Shown here: positions 54,696-63,616 of the stretch, piece after piece
Numbering within the stretch: position 1 is the stretch's first letter
How the letters are laid out: each line of letters opens with the position of its first letter
Assembly (NCBI GenBank): GCA_900542065.1
Contig: UQLU01000005.1
Coordinates: 92,061-156,060, forward strand
Reading direction: 5' to 3'
Length of the DNA: 64,000 nucleotides
Source of the DNA: an uncultured Eggerthella sp.
Lineage (GTDB): Bacteria > Actinomycetota > Coriobacteriia > Coriobacteriales > Eggerthellaceae
The notes under the pieces: generated by a model
What the model was told of the DNA's origin: nothing
Database searches by the model: none
What the model saw: only the letters and a program-made list of their open reading frames with translations
Translations under genes and position numbers: made by a program

Positions 54696-55631
54696 TTATT
54701 TTGTAATGTATTCGCGAATGTAACGTTCGATACCCGTTACGCAAGCAAGCAGTGTTTCATTTACTGGTGTGGGTACACCATACTTTGCACCTTGTGCAAC
54801 CACAGCACCATTAATAACTCCCACCTCAGTTGGGCGATGCTTTTCAAGACTCTGCAGAATCGATGGCTTGAAGTCATAAGGAAGTCCTGCACGAGCAAGC
54901 TCTAATACATCCATAGGATCGCTATAAGTCAAAGCAACTCCTGCTTTTGCTGCTACATCCATTCCTTCTTGGACAGCAGCTTTTGCCGTTGCAACAAGCT
55001 TTTCTTCTTGATACATATCCCCATAAGGAAGATGGGTAATGCCACATACTGCACCGGTAGCAACATTAACTAGCAGCTTGTCCCAGATAACACCCATGAT
55101 GTTTTCAGAAACGATGCAATGCATACCCGCTTCTTCAAATGCAGAACCAATTGCCTGAATACGATCGGTAATACTGCCGTCAAGTTCACCAATATAGGTG
55201 TCTTTGCCAGGAATGGTTGCCTGTACGCGACCAGGCTCCAGCAGCATTCCTCCGATGTAGGTTTTGCCACCAATAACATGCTCTGTCCCTACTACTTCAC
55301 AAAGCACATCTTCTGCACCAAGACCATTTTGCAAAGACATAACTGCGGTATTAGGGCCTACTAGTTCTTTACCTTCTTCCATGGTTGCTTTAGTGTCGAA
55401 CGCTTTGCAAAGCACGATTACCAAATCGCAAGGACCAATTCCTGCAGGATCGGTATGTCCCACAGGATGAGCGATTTCTTCACCCGTTGGCGTTACCATT
55501 ACCAGTCCGTTTTCATTAACGGCATCCATATGAGCCTGACGACCTACAAAATGTACTTCGTTTCCCGCTTTGGCAAGTGCACCACCAATCGTACTTCCCA
55601 GCGATCCGGTTCCAAGAACACAAACCTTCAT
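54696..55631 (-). CDS. Ketopantoate reductase family protein (PanE/ApbA-like)
   Basis: 311 residues. The Rossmann start is CVLGTGSLGSTIGGALAKAGNEVHFVGR. The C-terminal ketopantoate reductase helical domain has WDKLLVNVATGAVCGIT and FKPSILQSLEKHRPTEVGVINGAVV with the usual Lys, Asn and Glu. NADPH-linked reduction of a 2-oxo acid is expected. Because it sits behind MaoC and VOC genes rather than pantothenate genes, it may act in a degradation pathway. GAGGGAG precedes the ATG. Confidence 0.82.
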   Translation of the reverse strand: MKVCVLGTGSLGSTIGGALAKAGNEVHFVGRQAHMDAVNENGLVMVTPTGEEIAHPVGHTDPAGIGPCDLVIVLCKAFDTKATMEEGKELVGPNTAVMSLQNGLGAEDVLCEVVGTEHVIGGKTYIGGMLLEPGRVQATIPGKDTYIGELDGSITDRIQAIGSAFEEAGMHCIVSENIMGVIWDKLLVNVATGAVCGITHLPYGDMYQEEKLVATAKAAVQEGMDVAAKAGVALTYSDPMDVLELARAGLPYDFKPSILQSLEKHRPTEVGVINGAVVAQGAKYGVPTPVNETLLACVTGIERYIREYITK

Positions 55632-55678
55632 AAACTCCCTCTTTTCTTGTCGATATTTATCAAGATTGTTTCAGAAGG

Positions 55679-56044
55679 CTATTCTTCTGGAGCAACCAGT
55701 TCGATCATAGGACCCTCTGGCAACACGAACCAATTACGAGGTTTACCTTCTGCTTGAACAACACCTTCAACGTTGTAAACCTTTTCCAAAACCGCATCTA
55801 CATCACATACTTTGATGCCAATATGCGTTAACTGACCAGCATTGCGCTGAGCTGGGTCGAACGACTCATCACGCTGAAGCTGAATGCCCCCTACCCATAC
55901 CTGCTCCATAGATGCGACGTCGTTATGATCAAGTCCCTCTGGCGCCGTCAAAGTAATGCGAAGGCCTAAAACCTCCTGAAAAAACTTCAAATCACGCTCA
56001 AAATTTCGCGTGCGAATTGCCACATGATCCACGTAAGGTTCCAT
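55679..56044 (-). CDS. VOC-superfamily protein (glyoxalase/epimerase-like)
   Basis: 121 residues. It opens VDHVAIRTRNFERDLKFFQEVLGL and ends MIELVAPEE; these carry the His and Glu metal ligands common to glyoxalase I, dioxygenases and methylmalonyl-CoA epimerase. ATG 56044 is preferred over the TTG one codon earlier. It begins 4 bases after the MaoC stop. The reaction is not assigned. Confidence 0.82.
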   Translation of the reverse strand: MEPYVDHVAIRTRNFERDLKFFQEVLGLRITLTAPEGLDHNDVASMEQVWVGGIQLQRDESFDPAQRNAGQLTHIGIKVCDVDAVLEKVYNVEGVVQAEGKPRNWFVLPEGPMIELVAPEE

Positions 56045-56048
56045 CAAA

Positions 56049-56480
56049 CTATTCCTCTACCTCAAAGAACTTCAAAATATGCTTAGCTACGCAAACAACC
56101 GTACCGTCCTGATTGGTTACGATTACGTCGGCATAGGTCTTCATAGCCTCTTCATCCACCTCTGCAACGGTATAAGTTGCAGTAAGCGTGTCGCCAAAGT
56201 ATACCGGTGCGGTAAAGCGAAGGTGATCATAGCCATAAGAAGCGCTTGGGATAGGTGATTCGTACTTCTGCTGAATGAGCGTAGAAGCAGTGCTTCCCAA
56301 AGCAAAGGTCAAAACACCATGAACGATACGAGTACCGTACTTGGTGGTCTTCATGAATGCTTCGTTGAAGTGCATCTGGCTGTAGTCACCCGTGATGCCA
56401 CCAAACATATATACATCCGATTCACTAATGGTCTTTGTAAACGTGCAGCTGTTTCCAACTTCCAAAGGTAACTTTGTCAT
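56049..56480 (-). CDS. MaoC-like (R)-hydratase family protein
   Basis: 143 residues with a hot-dog fold. The hydratase motif is GDYSQMHFNEAFMKTTKYGTRIVHGVLTFAL (Asp and His of the catalytic pair). It resembles (R)-specific enoyl-CoA hydratases. ATG 56480 follows GAGAGGGA. First gene of a VOC and reductase operon divergent from a LysR regulator. Confidence 0.85.
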   Translation of the reverse strand: MTKLPLEVGNSCTFTKTISESDVYMFGGITGDYSQMHFNEAFMKTTKYGTRIVHGVLTFALGSTASTLIQQKYESPIPSASYGYDHLRFTAPVYFGDTLTATYTVAEVDEEAMKTYADVIVTNQDGTVVCVAKHILKFFEVEE

Positions 56481-56520
56481 GACTTCCCTCTCTACTTTCC
56501 TCAAAACCATAACTTTCATA

Positions 56521-56537
56521 AATCAAATAGCTTGATT
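56521..56537. promoter_or_regulatory. Candidate LysR site between divergent genes
   Basis: AATCAA-N5-TTGATT lies 40 bases upstream of the MaoC gene. It contains the T-N11-A spacing favoured by LysR regulators. The rest of the 56481-56827 interval shows the LysR gene's AAGGAGG and no other gene I can support. Confidence 0.4.
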
Positions 56538-56827
56538 TATCAGCAGATATAGCAGTTTTTAAACCATGCTCTGCCCTCGGGTATTACCCTACCCCAGAAT
56601 CACGTAAGTATTTCCCGCATTATTTTCATTAAACGTTGCGTAATCTATGCAAAAAAGTACTGAAAGGAATCTTGTGTTCAGGAAATACGAATAATGCCTG
56701 TTCAGAGGGATGTGTATTTGATTTGTAGCTTTACGATATTCATGTTGCACTTCAAGCGTATTTATATAGTTTTGTAATAAATAGCTTCCTTCTTCGCCTA
56801 CAATTAGAAACTGTTCAAGGAGGAACA

Positions 56828-57754
56828 ATGAACCTTGCCCAGCTTTCATATTTTCGCCATTTAGCAAAGATTCAACATTACACGCGCGCGTCTGAGGAGC
56901 TGCACATTTCTCAATCGGCACTTTCTCATTCCATCGCGTCACTCGAAGACGAACTTGGATGCAGCCTGTTTAGAAAAGAAGGTCGCAATGTTTACCTCAC
57001 CGACGATGGACGCGTGTTTCAAAACTACGTCGATCAAGGTCTTGCAGCAATTGAGCAGGGCGTTGCAGAGTTACAGCAGCGCCATGGCATGCTCACAGGA
57101 GCTATAGAAATTGGTGCTATTGCCACCGTACGTTCAGGCTATCTTCCTGCAGCCATGAAGGCGTACACCGATCAATACGGATCGCTTGTTGAATTTCATG
57201 TAGCTCAGGGTGAAACAGGGCCTTTAAACCAGCGCCTCGAACAGGGTGTATACGACTTAGTAATCGCAGGGCCTCACCATAAGCCCGATATCGAATGCAA
57301 GACGCTGTTCTATCAGCAATTGGTAGTTGCCGTGCGCCGCGACCATCCGCTTGCTTCCCTTAAATCAATTCATTGGGACAACCTGGTAGGACACACGGTT
57401 AACACCTACCGCCGAGGAATTATGGTAGGCGAAACGCTTGAAGCATTCCTTAAAGCAACAAACGCACCCGTAGAAAAACTCACGTTGGTACGTAACTACG
57501 AAGATGAAGTTATGCTGGGCGCTCTAGCAGTACACGAATCTAGCGTGGCACTCACCATGCTCACTTCAAACTTGCTCCCTGATCCAAATATGGTAATTAT
57601 TCCTTTAGACATCGAAGGGGCGGAAACGTTTTATCCCATCTCTTTGACGTATCAAAAAAAGGCAATGCGCACCCCTGCAGCTCAAAGCTTCATTGATTTT
57701 CTGCTCACGTTTAAAGCACCTGTCTATGAACGTGATGATTTTCGCAAGGAGTAA
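56828..57754 (+). CDS. LysR-family transcriptional regulator
   Basis: 308 residues. The winged helix is at about 1-60 (LAQLSYFRHLAKIQHYTRASEELHISQSALSHSIASLEDELGCSLF). The periplasmic-binding-like effector domain covers about 90-300. AAGGAGGAAC precedes the ATG. It is divergent from the MaoC-VOC-reductase operon, the usual layout for its target, and only 2 bases from nadE, which is therefore co-transcribed. Confidence 0.9.
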   Translation: MNLAQLSYFRHLAKIQHYTRASEELHISQSALSHSIASLEDELGCSLFRKEGRNVYLTDDGRVFQNYVDQGLAAIEQGVAELQQRHGMLTGAIEIGAIATVRSGYLPAAMKAYTDQYGSLVEFHVAQGETGPLNQRLEQGVYDLVIAGPHHKPDIECKTLFYQQLVVAVRRDHPLASLKSIHWDNLVGHTVNTYRRGIMVGETLEAFLKATNAPVEKLTLVRNYEDEVMLGALAVHESSVALTMLTSNLLPDPNMVIIPLDIEGAETFYPISLTYQKKAMRTPAAQSFIDFLLTFKAPVYERDDFRKE

Positions 57755-57756
57755 CC

Positions 57757-59685
57757 ATGAAAGACGGTTTTATTACGGTAGCCGCTGCAACCCCAAGAAT
57801 AACGGTGGCGGATTGCAAATACAACGCCCAGGCAATCATTGAAAGTGCTGCCTCCATGGCAAACGCTGGAGCAAAGATAATCGCACTTCCTGAATTATGT
57901 ATTACCGCTTACACCTGCAATGATCTGTTTTGGCAAACAACACTCCTTGATGAAGCAGAAGAGGCGCTCTGTCGTATCGCACAAGAAACCAGCGCCCTTG
58001 ACGCTCTTATATTAGTAGGTATGCCTCTGCGCGTTTCAGGTAAGCTTCTTAATGTTGCCGCCGTTATTTCTCGTGGCGAAATTCTTGGTTTTGTACCCAA
58101 GAAAAACTTGCCAGCCTATAACGAATTTTACGAAACCCGTCATTTCACTCCTGGCTCAGAAAACATGGGAACTATCACCTTCAACGGCTCGGAAGTCCCC
58201 ATAGGAACAAATTTACTCTTTACCTGTTCAACCATGCCCGACGTGGTGGTAGCAGCAGAAATTTGCGAAGATTTGTGGGTACCCAATCCACCAAGCACTT
58301 CTCATGCTTTGGCTGGCGCCACTATAATTTGCAACCTGTCTGCCAGCGATGAAATGGTAGGTAAACGCACCTATCGTGACAGCTTAGTTTCAGGGCAATC
58401 TGCTCGCCTTGTTTCAGCTTATATTTACGCCACGGCAGGCGAAGGCGAATCTACCACCGATTTGGTATTCGGAGGACAAAACATCATTGCTGAAAATGGA
58501 GTAATTCTTGCCGAAACACCTGATTTGCAAGGAACAACCGAAAACGAATCGACGGGGATACTGGCCACCATCGACGTAGCGCGCCTTGCTTCAGAACGTC
58601 GTCGTATGAGCACCTATCCCGCCAACGATTCAAGTTTCTATCGCACAATTTCCTTTGAATTAACCGTTGAAGAAACGGTTATCGCTCGCCACTTTGACGC
58701 AGATCCCTTCGTACCTGCAAACCCCGCCTTGCTTGATCACCGCTGCGAAGAGATTCTTTCCATTCAAGCTCTTGGCCTAAAGAAACGCCTTGCGCACACC
58801 CACGCAAATACTGCAGTAGTAGGTATTTCTGGTGGCCTAGATTCCACCTTGGCACTTCTGGTAACGGCACGAGCCTTCGACATGCTTGGACTTGATCGAG
58901 CAAACATCATTGCGGTTACCATGCCTGGATTCGGCACCACTGATCGCACCTATACCAATGCTTGTTCCATGGTGAAATCTCTTGGAGCAACGCTTAGAGA
59001 GGTTTCTATCAGTGAAGCAGTACTGCAGCATTTCGCTGACATTGATCATGACCCTTCAGTTCACGATGTAACCTACGAGAACAGTCAAGCGCGAGAGCGC
59101 ACCCAGATCTTGATGGATATCGCTAACCAAGAAAATGGTTTAGTTATTGGCACTGGTGATTTATCTGAACTGGCTCTTGGCTGGGCGACCTACAACGGCG
59201 ACCACATGTCTATGTATGCCGTTAATGCCTCAGTTCCAAAAACGCTTGTTCGTCATTTAGTTCGTTACTTTGCTTCTACCTGCGAAGATAGAAAGCTTTC
59301 TCAGGTATTAACCGATGTACTGGATACCCCAGTAAGTCCCGAGCTTTTACCTCCGACCGATGGCGCCATCTCTCAAAAAACAGAAGACTTAGTTGGTCCT
59401 TATGAACTGCACGATTTCTTCTTGTATCAAATGCTTCGTTTTGGATTTACTCCGAGCAAAATATATCGCATAGCGCTGCTGGCATTTAAAGAACGCTACG
59501 ATGCCGACACTATTAAAAAATGGCTTCGCACGTTCTATCGTCGTTTCTTCGCGCAACAGTTTAAGCGCTCTTGCTTGCCTGACGGACCAAAGGTTGGCAG
59601 CATTGCGGTATCTCCCCGAGGGGATTTGCGCATGCCTTCAGATGCCTGCGCTACGGCATGGCTGGAAGAAGTTGATTCGCTGTAA
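57757..59685 (+). CDS. nadE: Glutamine-dependent NAD+ synthetase
   Basis: 642 residues. The N-terminal nitrilase-like glutaminase domain has Glu in ALPELCITAYTC, Lys in VPKKNLPAYNEFYE, and Cys in AAEICEDLWVP. The C-terminal synthetase has the PP-loop GISGGLDSTLALLV at about 355 and GTGDLSELALGWATYNGD. It makes NAD from deamido-NAD with ammonia channelled from glutamine. AAGGAG precedes the ATG, and it follows the LysR gene by 2 bases. A terminator follows. Confidence 0.96.
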   Translation: MKDGFITVAAATPRITVADCKYNAQAIIESAASMANAGAKIIALPELCITAYTCNDLFWQTTLLDEAEEALCRIAQETSALDALILVGMPLRVSGKLLNVAAVISRGEILGFVPKKNLPAYNEFYETRHFTPGSENMGTITFNGSEVPIGTNLLFTCSTMPDVVVAAEICEDLWVPNPPSTSHALAGATIICNLSASDEMVGKRTYRDSLVSGQSARLVSAYIYATAGEGESTTDLVFGGQNIIAENGVILAETPDLQGTTENESTGILATIDVARLASERRRMSTYPANDSSFYRTISFELTVEETVIARHFDADPFVPANPALLDHRCEEILSIQALGLKKRLAHTHANTAVVGISGGLDSTLALLVTARAFDMLGLDRANIIAVTMPGFGTTDRTYTNACSMVKSLGATLREVSISEAVLQHFADIDHDPSVHDVTYENSQARERTQILMDIANQENGLVIGTGDLSELALGWATYNGDHMSMYAVNASVPKTLVRHLVRYFASTCEDRKLSQVLTDVLDTPVSPELLPPTDGAISQKTEDLVGPYELHDFFLYQMLRFGFTPSKIYRIALLAFKERYDADTIKKWLRTFYRRFFAQQFKRSCLPDGPKVGSIAVSPRGDLRMPSDACATAWLEEVDSL

Positions 59686-59698
59686 AAAAGATCTCCTC

Positions 59699-59726
59699 AT
59701 AATAGAACATTTGTTCTATTATTTTA
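59699..59726 (+). terminator. Terminator after nadE
   Basis: ATAATAGAACA, loop TT, TGTTCTATTAT, then TTTATA. The TATATA that follows may double as the -10 of the small RNA transcript at 59731. Confidence 0.6.
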
Positions 59727-59730
59727 TATA

Positions 59731-59936
59731 CCAGTGAGCGGATGGCTGCCTACCTGAACGGAGGTAAGTCATGAATAATTTAATTCTCGTTTTGGAATTA
59801 CTTTGTTTAGTGCTGTTGCTGCTTTTAACGCATAGGCTCATAAAGTAGCGCAGCCGCCCACTAGCGAAGGAGACGGCTGGCTGTTTCCTGAGTTGTCAAG
59901 CAGCCAATCCCGACGCCACGGGTGACCGCTCATTGG
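59731..59936 (+). ncRNA. Self-complementary RNA that carries the small toxin-like ORF
   Basis: The 5' end CCAGTGAGCGG (59731-59741) pairs with CCGCTCATTGG (59926-59936), and GGCTGC (59744-59749) with GCAGCC (59900-59905). A local TACCT/AGGTA hairpin (59751-59755, 59762-59766) covers part of the GGAGG ribosome site. CAGCCG/CGGCTG (59851-59856, 59874-59879) forms another arm. End-to-end pairing and a hidden ribosome site are typical of type I toxin mRNAs. TATATA lies just upstream as a possible -10. The remaining bases to 60050 show no gene. Confidence 0.5.
59771..59848 (+). CDS. 25-residue hydrophobic peptide, type I toxin-like
   Basis: MNNLILVLELLCLVLLLL... is one transmembrane helix with a basic C-terminus (THRLIK). 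GGAGG lies 6 bases before the ATG. It is free-standing between nadE and the nitroreductase. It is embedded in a self-complementary transcript. Size, hydrophobicity and the hidden ribosome site resemble type I toxins such as TisB or Fst, but I find no sequence match I can name. An antisense RNA was not clearly identified: TTGACA on the minus strand at 59894-59899 lacks a good -10. Confidence 0.55.
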   Translation: MNNLILVLELLCLVLLLLLTHRLIK

Positions 59937-60050
59937 CTATTGTAGCAAACCATAAAGAGTTTCACTAAAAGTTCTTATCGAAGTTTTTCTTAACCTCTGA
60001 TGCTTGAGACTTACTGAAATAAGCATCACTGTCAAAGAATACTAGGCACA

Positions 60051-60626
60051 TTAGCGAATTTCGTAGCGTCCGGGCTTACGCTTAATTTCACGCGATTCCA
60101 TAGCAGGATAGCCCAGGATAATGCCGCCAATAAGTTTGCCATGGTCGGGAGCAAACTTTTCATGCAAAGCATCCCCTGCTTGGCATACCGCTTCTACCCA
60201 ACAAGACGCAATACCTTCAGCATGCGCCATCAGTACCGCATTTTGCATTGCAGCAGCAACACTTTCAACGCAGCTTGGCAACATACCATCGCTATATTCA
60301 GGCTTGTTTAAAAATGCCAGCAATACCGTGCGTGCCCCACCAAGCGCAGAAAGAAATTCCAGCGTTTCTTCGACAACTTCTGGATTGTTCTTAAAGCGCT
60401 CTTCTAGTTTTTTACGCTCAGAAAACGCAGTCGTTCCCATTTCCGCAATGAGATAGGAGAGATCTTCATCGTTCGTAAGAGCTACAAAATACCAAGGCTG
60501 TAGGTTCTGGCCCGATGGCGCCCACATTGCAGCTTCGATGATTTTCTCAAGCTTTTCCCTTGGTACTGGTTCGTCAGTAAATTTACGAACGCTACGACGA
60601 GTTTTAATTGCTTCCATCAATTCCAT
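60051..60626 (-). CDS. Nitroreductase-family FMN protein
   Basis: 191 residues of the FMN-dependent nitroreductase fold. The N-terminal AIKTRRSVRKFTDEPVPREKLEKIIEAAMWAPSGQNLQPWYFVAL binds FMN with its Arg and Ser/Asn residues, and LIGGIILGYPAM closes the core. Lower-redox anaerobes use these for quinones, nitroaromatics or flavins; the substrate is unknown. AAAGGGGAC precedes the ATG. It is divergent from the lpdD-like operon. Confidence 0.9.
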   Translation of the reverse strand: MELMEAIKTRRSVRKFTDEPVPREKLEKIIEAAMWAPSGQNLQPWYFVALTNDEDLSYLIAEMGTTAFSERKKLEERFKNNPEVVEETLEFLSALGGARTVLLAFLNKPEYSDGMLPSCVESVAAAMQNAVLMAHAEGIASCWVEAVCQAGDALHEKFAPDHGKLIGGIILGYPAMESREIKRKPGRYEIR

Positions 60627-60899
60627 GTAAGTCCCCTTTCCCTCTTGATTTCATTATGAATTGCTTATCTTCGTTGTTCAAATGAAATATCGGATACTCA
60701 GCAATCTGTTTTATTAATTATCCTCATAGCTGCAGATAGGCCGCAAATCTAATTTCAAACCCAAAAGCAAGCATTCATAACATTTCAAATTGATTCAACT
60801 GATACCTTATTTCCATTTCATATAAAGCCAATTTCTTCAGATTAATTAGCTTTCAATACCCCTATAATTACTAAAGTATATGCGCGCGGAGGGGGAACT

Positions 60900-61286
60900 A
60901 TGGAATACCGCGTGAGTTGTCCAGTATGCGATATCTGGGGAGAAGTCGTATCTTCGGGCAATGATTGCACAATTACCATCAATGGCGGCGAAGCACACGT
61001 AGGCTGTGTTGTGCTAGCTATACCCCGCCCTTCCCTTACAGGACATGGCATTAGCGCCACCGTTTCCGTACTCAACAGAACAGGACACATGGACGATGCT
61101 CTTGCGTGCGAAGTCGCTAAACAGATAGCTTCCTCTCGCAACTGCGTTGTGGCCTGTTCTTGCGGCATTCATGTAGACCACGCTTCCGCAGAAGCTATTA
61201 CTCAAATTCGCGAAACGATTCCTAGAATTGTCGAAGATATTCTTGCCTTGCTTGAACGCAAAGGACACACAAACCCGACTTCCTAG
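60900..61286 (+). CDS. LpdD-like protein (prenylated-flavin decarboxylase partner)
   Basis: 128 residues. It opens with C-x2-C (YRVSCPVCDIWG). The core GGEAHVGCVVLAIPRPSLTG, LNRTGHMDDALACEVAKQIA and GIHVDHASAEAI matches my memory of the LpdD-like domain found beside UbiD-type gallate decarboxylases. Its role is thought to be as a chaperone or accessory for the prenylated flavin; that is from family knowledge. GGAGGGGG precedes the ATG. It is the first gene of the D-C-B operon with ubiD and ubiX. Confidence 0.72.
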   Translation: MEYRVSCPVCDIWGEVVSSGNDCTITINGGEAHVGCVVLAIPRPSLTGHGISATVSVLNRTGHMDDALACEVAKQIASSRNCVVACSCGIHVDHASAEAITQIRETIPRIVEDILALLERKGHTNPTS

Positions 61287-61383
61287 TTCAAGTCTTATAC
61301 CAAACTAAGTCTTCATACTTAGCATTCCGTTATTAAAGAAGCATTAGCACATTTTGTGCTTGGCCTACCTAAAGGAGGATTAT

Positions 61384-62859
61384 ATGAACAAGATTCACGA
61401 CTTGCGCACCGCGCTTGATTTTCTTCGTGAGATCCCTGGTCAGATTGTAGAGACTGACGTTGAAGTTGATCCTGAAGCAGAATTATGTGGCGTTTATCGT
61501 TATGTAGGCGCTGGCGGAACGGTTCCTCGTCCCACCAAAGAAGGCCCTGTTATGATTTTTAACAACATCAAGGGTCATCCTGATGCTCGTGTTGTAATTG
61601 GTCTTCTTGCAAGCCGCACTCGAGTAGCACGCATGCTTGATGCCGATCCACGTCGCTTGGGATTTTTGCTCAATGATGCGGTCCTCAACCCCGTTCCTCC
61701 TGTGGAAGTTCCAGCTGAAGAAGCCGTTTGCCAAGAGGTAGTTCATTTAGCTACCGAAGAAGACTTCGATGTACGCAAACTGGTGCCAGCACCTACCAAC
61801 ACTCCTGAGGATGCCGGTCCCTACATTACTCTTGGTATGGCGTACGCTTCCGATCCAGAAACAGGCGAATCAGACGTAACTATCCATCGCTTATGCCTTC
61901 AGAGCAAGGATGAAATTTCCATCTATATGGTTCCTGGATCTCGCCATATTGGTGCCTTCTATGAAAAAGCAGAAAAGCTCGGAAAGCCTTTGCCAATCTC
62001 TATCAGCATTGGTGTAGATCCTGCGATCGAGCTTGCTACTTGCTTCGAGCCGCCTACGACCCCAATCGGTTACGACGAGCTTAATGTGGCAGGTGCGCTT
62101 CGCGGAGAGCCCGTACGCATGGCAAAGTGTCTAACTATTGATGAGCGCTGCATTGCTCATGCTGAATATGTTATTGAAGGCGAACTGCTCCCAGGAAAGC
62201 GTGTTGCAGAAGACCAGAACACAGGCACTGGCAAAGCAATGCCTGAATTCCCTGGTTACACTGGCCCTGCTAATCCTTCACTTCCCATCATTAAGGTTAA
62301 AGCAGTAACCACACGCAAGAATCCCATCATGCAAACCTGCATTGGTCCTTCCGAAGAACATGTAAGCATGGCTGGTATTCCAACTGAAGCAAGTATCATT
62401 CAAATGGTAGAAAAGGCAGTTCCTGGTCGTCTTTTGAACTGCTATTGTGCAACCCCTGGTGGCGGAAAATACTTGGCTGTTCTTCAAATTAAGAAGAGCT
62501 CTCCTGCTGACGAGGGTCGTCAACGTCAAATTGCTCTTCTTGCTTTCTCTGCTTTCAGCGAGCTAAAGCACATATTCTTGGTTGATGAAGACGTAGACCC
62601 CTTCGATATGAATGACGTACTGTGGGCCATGAACACTCGTTTCCAAGGAGATGCCGACATTATCACCATTCCTGGTGTTCGCTGCCATCCACTTGATCCT
62701 TCAAATGATCCCACCATGGATCCCAGCATTCGCGACCATGGCATTGCTTGCAAAACCATCTTCGACTGCACCGTACCTTACGATCAGAAAGATAGATTCC
62801 AGCGCTGCCAGTTTAAGGAAGTTGATCCAAAGCATTGGTTGCCTGATTTTGAGTTTTAA
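61384..62859 (+). CDS. UbiD-family (prenylated-FMN) aromatic acid decarboxylase, LpdC-like
   Basis: 491 residues, like gallate decarboxylase LpdC. UbiD-family features: FNNIKGHPDARVVIG near 60, CFEPPTTPIGYDELNVAGALRGEPVRMAKC, IMQTCIGPSEEHV, and LVDEDVDPFDMNDVLWAM with the acid residues of the metal and flavin site. It should reversibly decarboxylate a hydroxyaromatic acid such as gallate, protocatechuate or 4-hydroxybenzoate. ATG 61384 follows AAAGGAGG. It lies between the lpdD-like gene and ubiX. Confidence 0.9.
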   Translation: MNKIHDLRTALDFLREIPGQIVETDVEVDPEAELCGVYRYVGAGGTVPRPTKEGPVMIFNNIKGHPDARVVIGLLASRTRVARMLDADPRRLGFLLNDAVLNPVPPVEVPAEEAVCQEVVHLATEEDFDVRKLVPAPTNTPEDAGPYITLGMAYASDPETGESDVTIHRLCLQSKDEISIYMVPGSRHIGAFYEKAEKLGKPLPISISIGVDPAIELATCFEPPTTPIGYDELNVAGALRGEPVRMAKCLTIDERCIAHAEYVIEGELLPGKRVAEDQNTGTGKAMPEFPGYTGPANPSLPIIKVKAVTTRKNPIMQTCIGPSEEHVSMAGIPTEASIIQMVEKAVPGRLLNCYCATPGGGKYLAVLQIKKSSPADEGRQRQIALLAFSAFSELKHIFLVDEDVDPFDMNDVLWAMNTRFQGDADIITIPGVRCHPLDPSNDPTMDPSIRDHGIACKTIFDCTVPYDQKDRFQRCQFKEVDPKHWLPDFEF

Positions 62860-62912
62860 TATCCAATCAAATGCTTCGGCGCCTTTTACTGGATAGACAT
62901 AAAACCTAACTA

Positions 62913-62947
62913 AATCCCGCCTGTCGCTACTGTGGCAGGCGGATTGT
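62913..62947 (+). terminator. Hairpin between ubiD and ubiX genes
   Basis: AATC-C-CGCCTG pairs with CAGGCGGATT, a 10-bp stem with one bulged C, followed by GTTTACC. It is a weak terminator or processing site that could lower ubiX expression relative to ubiD. Confidence 0.5.
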
Positions 62948-62990
62948 TTACCTAGAATAATTAGATAGACAAAAAAGAAATGAGAAGCAT

Positions 62991-63554
62991 ATGGATAGAC
63001 TCGTTGTTGGAATAACCGGAGCAAGTGGTACCGCCCTTGCGTGTCACTTTGTGCAACAGGTAAAACAGTTCGCCGATTGCGAAGTTCATGTAGTTGCCAG
63101 CAAAAGTGCGCAACTTACTGCAAGCTATGAAGCACCTGAGCTTTTCGAAAGCATGCTTCAAAGCGCAGACGTTGTACATGACAACACTAGCATTGGCGAA
63201 TCGATTGCGAGTGGTACGTTTAAAACATGCGGAATGACTATCATCCCCTGCAGCATGAAAACAGTAGCAGGCATCGCAAGTGGTTATAGCGACAACTTAG
63301 TATTGCGCGCTGCCGATGTAACCCTAAAAGAACAACGTCCGCTTGTGCTTGTAGCGCGAGAAACACCTATGAGTCCTATTCACTTACGCAATTTAAGTAC
63401 CTTGGCAGCACTTCCATCAGTATCAATTCTTCCTCCAATGATGACGTATTACCATCACCCTAAAACCATTGAAGATATGGAAAACCAACTTATTGGAAAA
63501 ATATTCGATCGTTTTGGATTTGCCTATCCTCCCTTTGAGCGCTGGGAAGGATAA
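62991..63554 (+). CDS. UbiX-family flavin prenyltransferase
   Basis: 187 residues. It makes the prenylated FMN used by UbiD enzymes. The FMN site VGITGASGTALACHF and IPCSMKTVAGIASGYSDNLVLRAADVTLKEQRPLVLVARETPMSPIHLRNLSTLA, with the Arg/Glu pair that binds dimethylallyl phosphate, are clear. GAGAAGC lies before the ATG. It follows ubiD by 131 bases. Two terminators come after it. Confidence 0.92.
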   Translation: MDRLVVGITGASGTALACHFVQQVKQFADCEVHVVASKSAQLTASYEAPELFESMLQSADVVHDNTSIGESIASGTFKTCGMTIIPCSMKTVAGIASGYSDNLVLRAADVTLKEQRPLVLVARETPMSPIHLRNLSTLAALPSVSILPPMMTYYHHPKTIEDMENQLIGKIFDRFGFAYPPFERWEG

Positions 63555-63616
63555 AGTGCTACCTCCAATTGATTCGTACGAGAATATATTGTTTAAGCAA
63601 AGACAAGATCGATAGC

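Noticed and set aside
56589..56942. Minus-strand 117-codon frame before and over the LysR start
   Set aside because: It overlaps the LysR helix-turn-helix codons antisense and has no good ribosome site or family features.
59871..59899. Antisense promoter (TTGACA) for an RNA against the toxin-like ORF
   Set aside because: A -35 match exists on the minus strand at 59894-59899, but no acceptable -10 lies 16-18 bases downstream.
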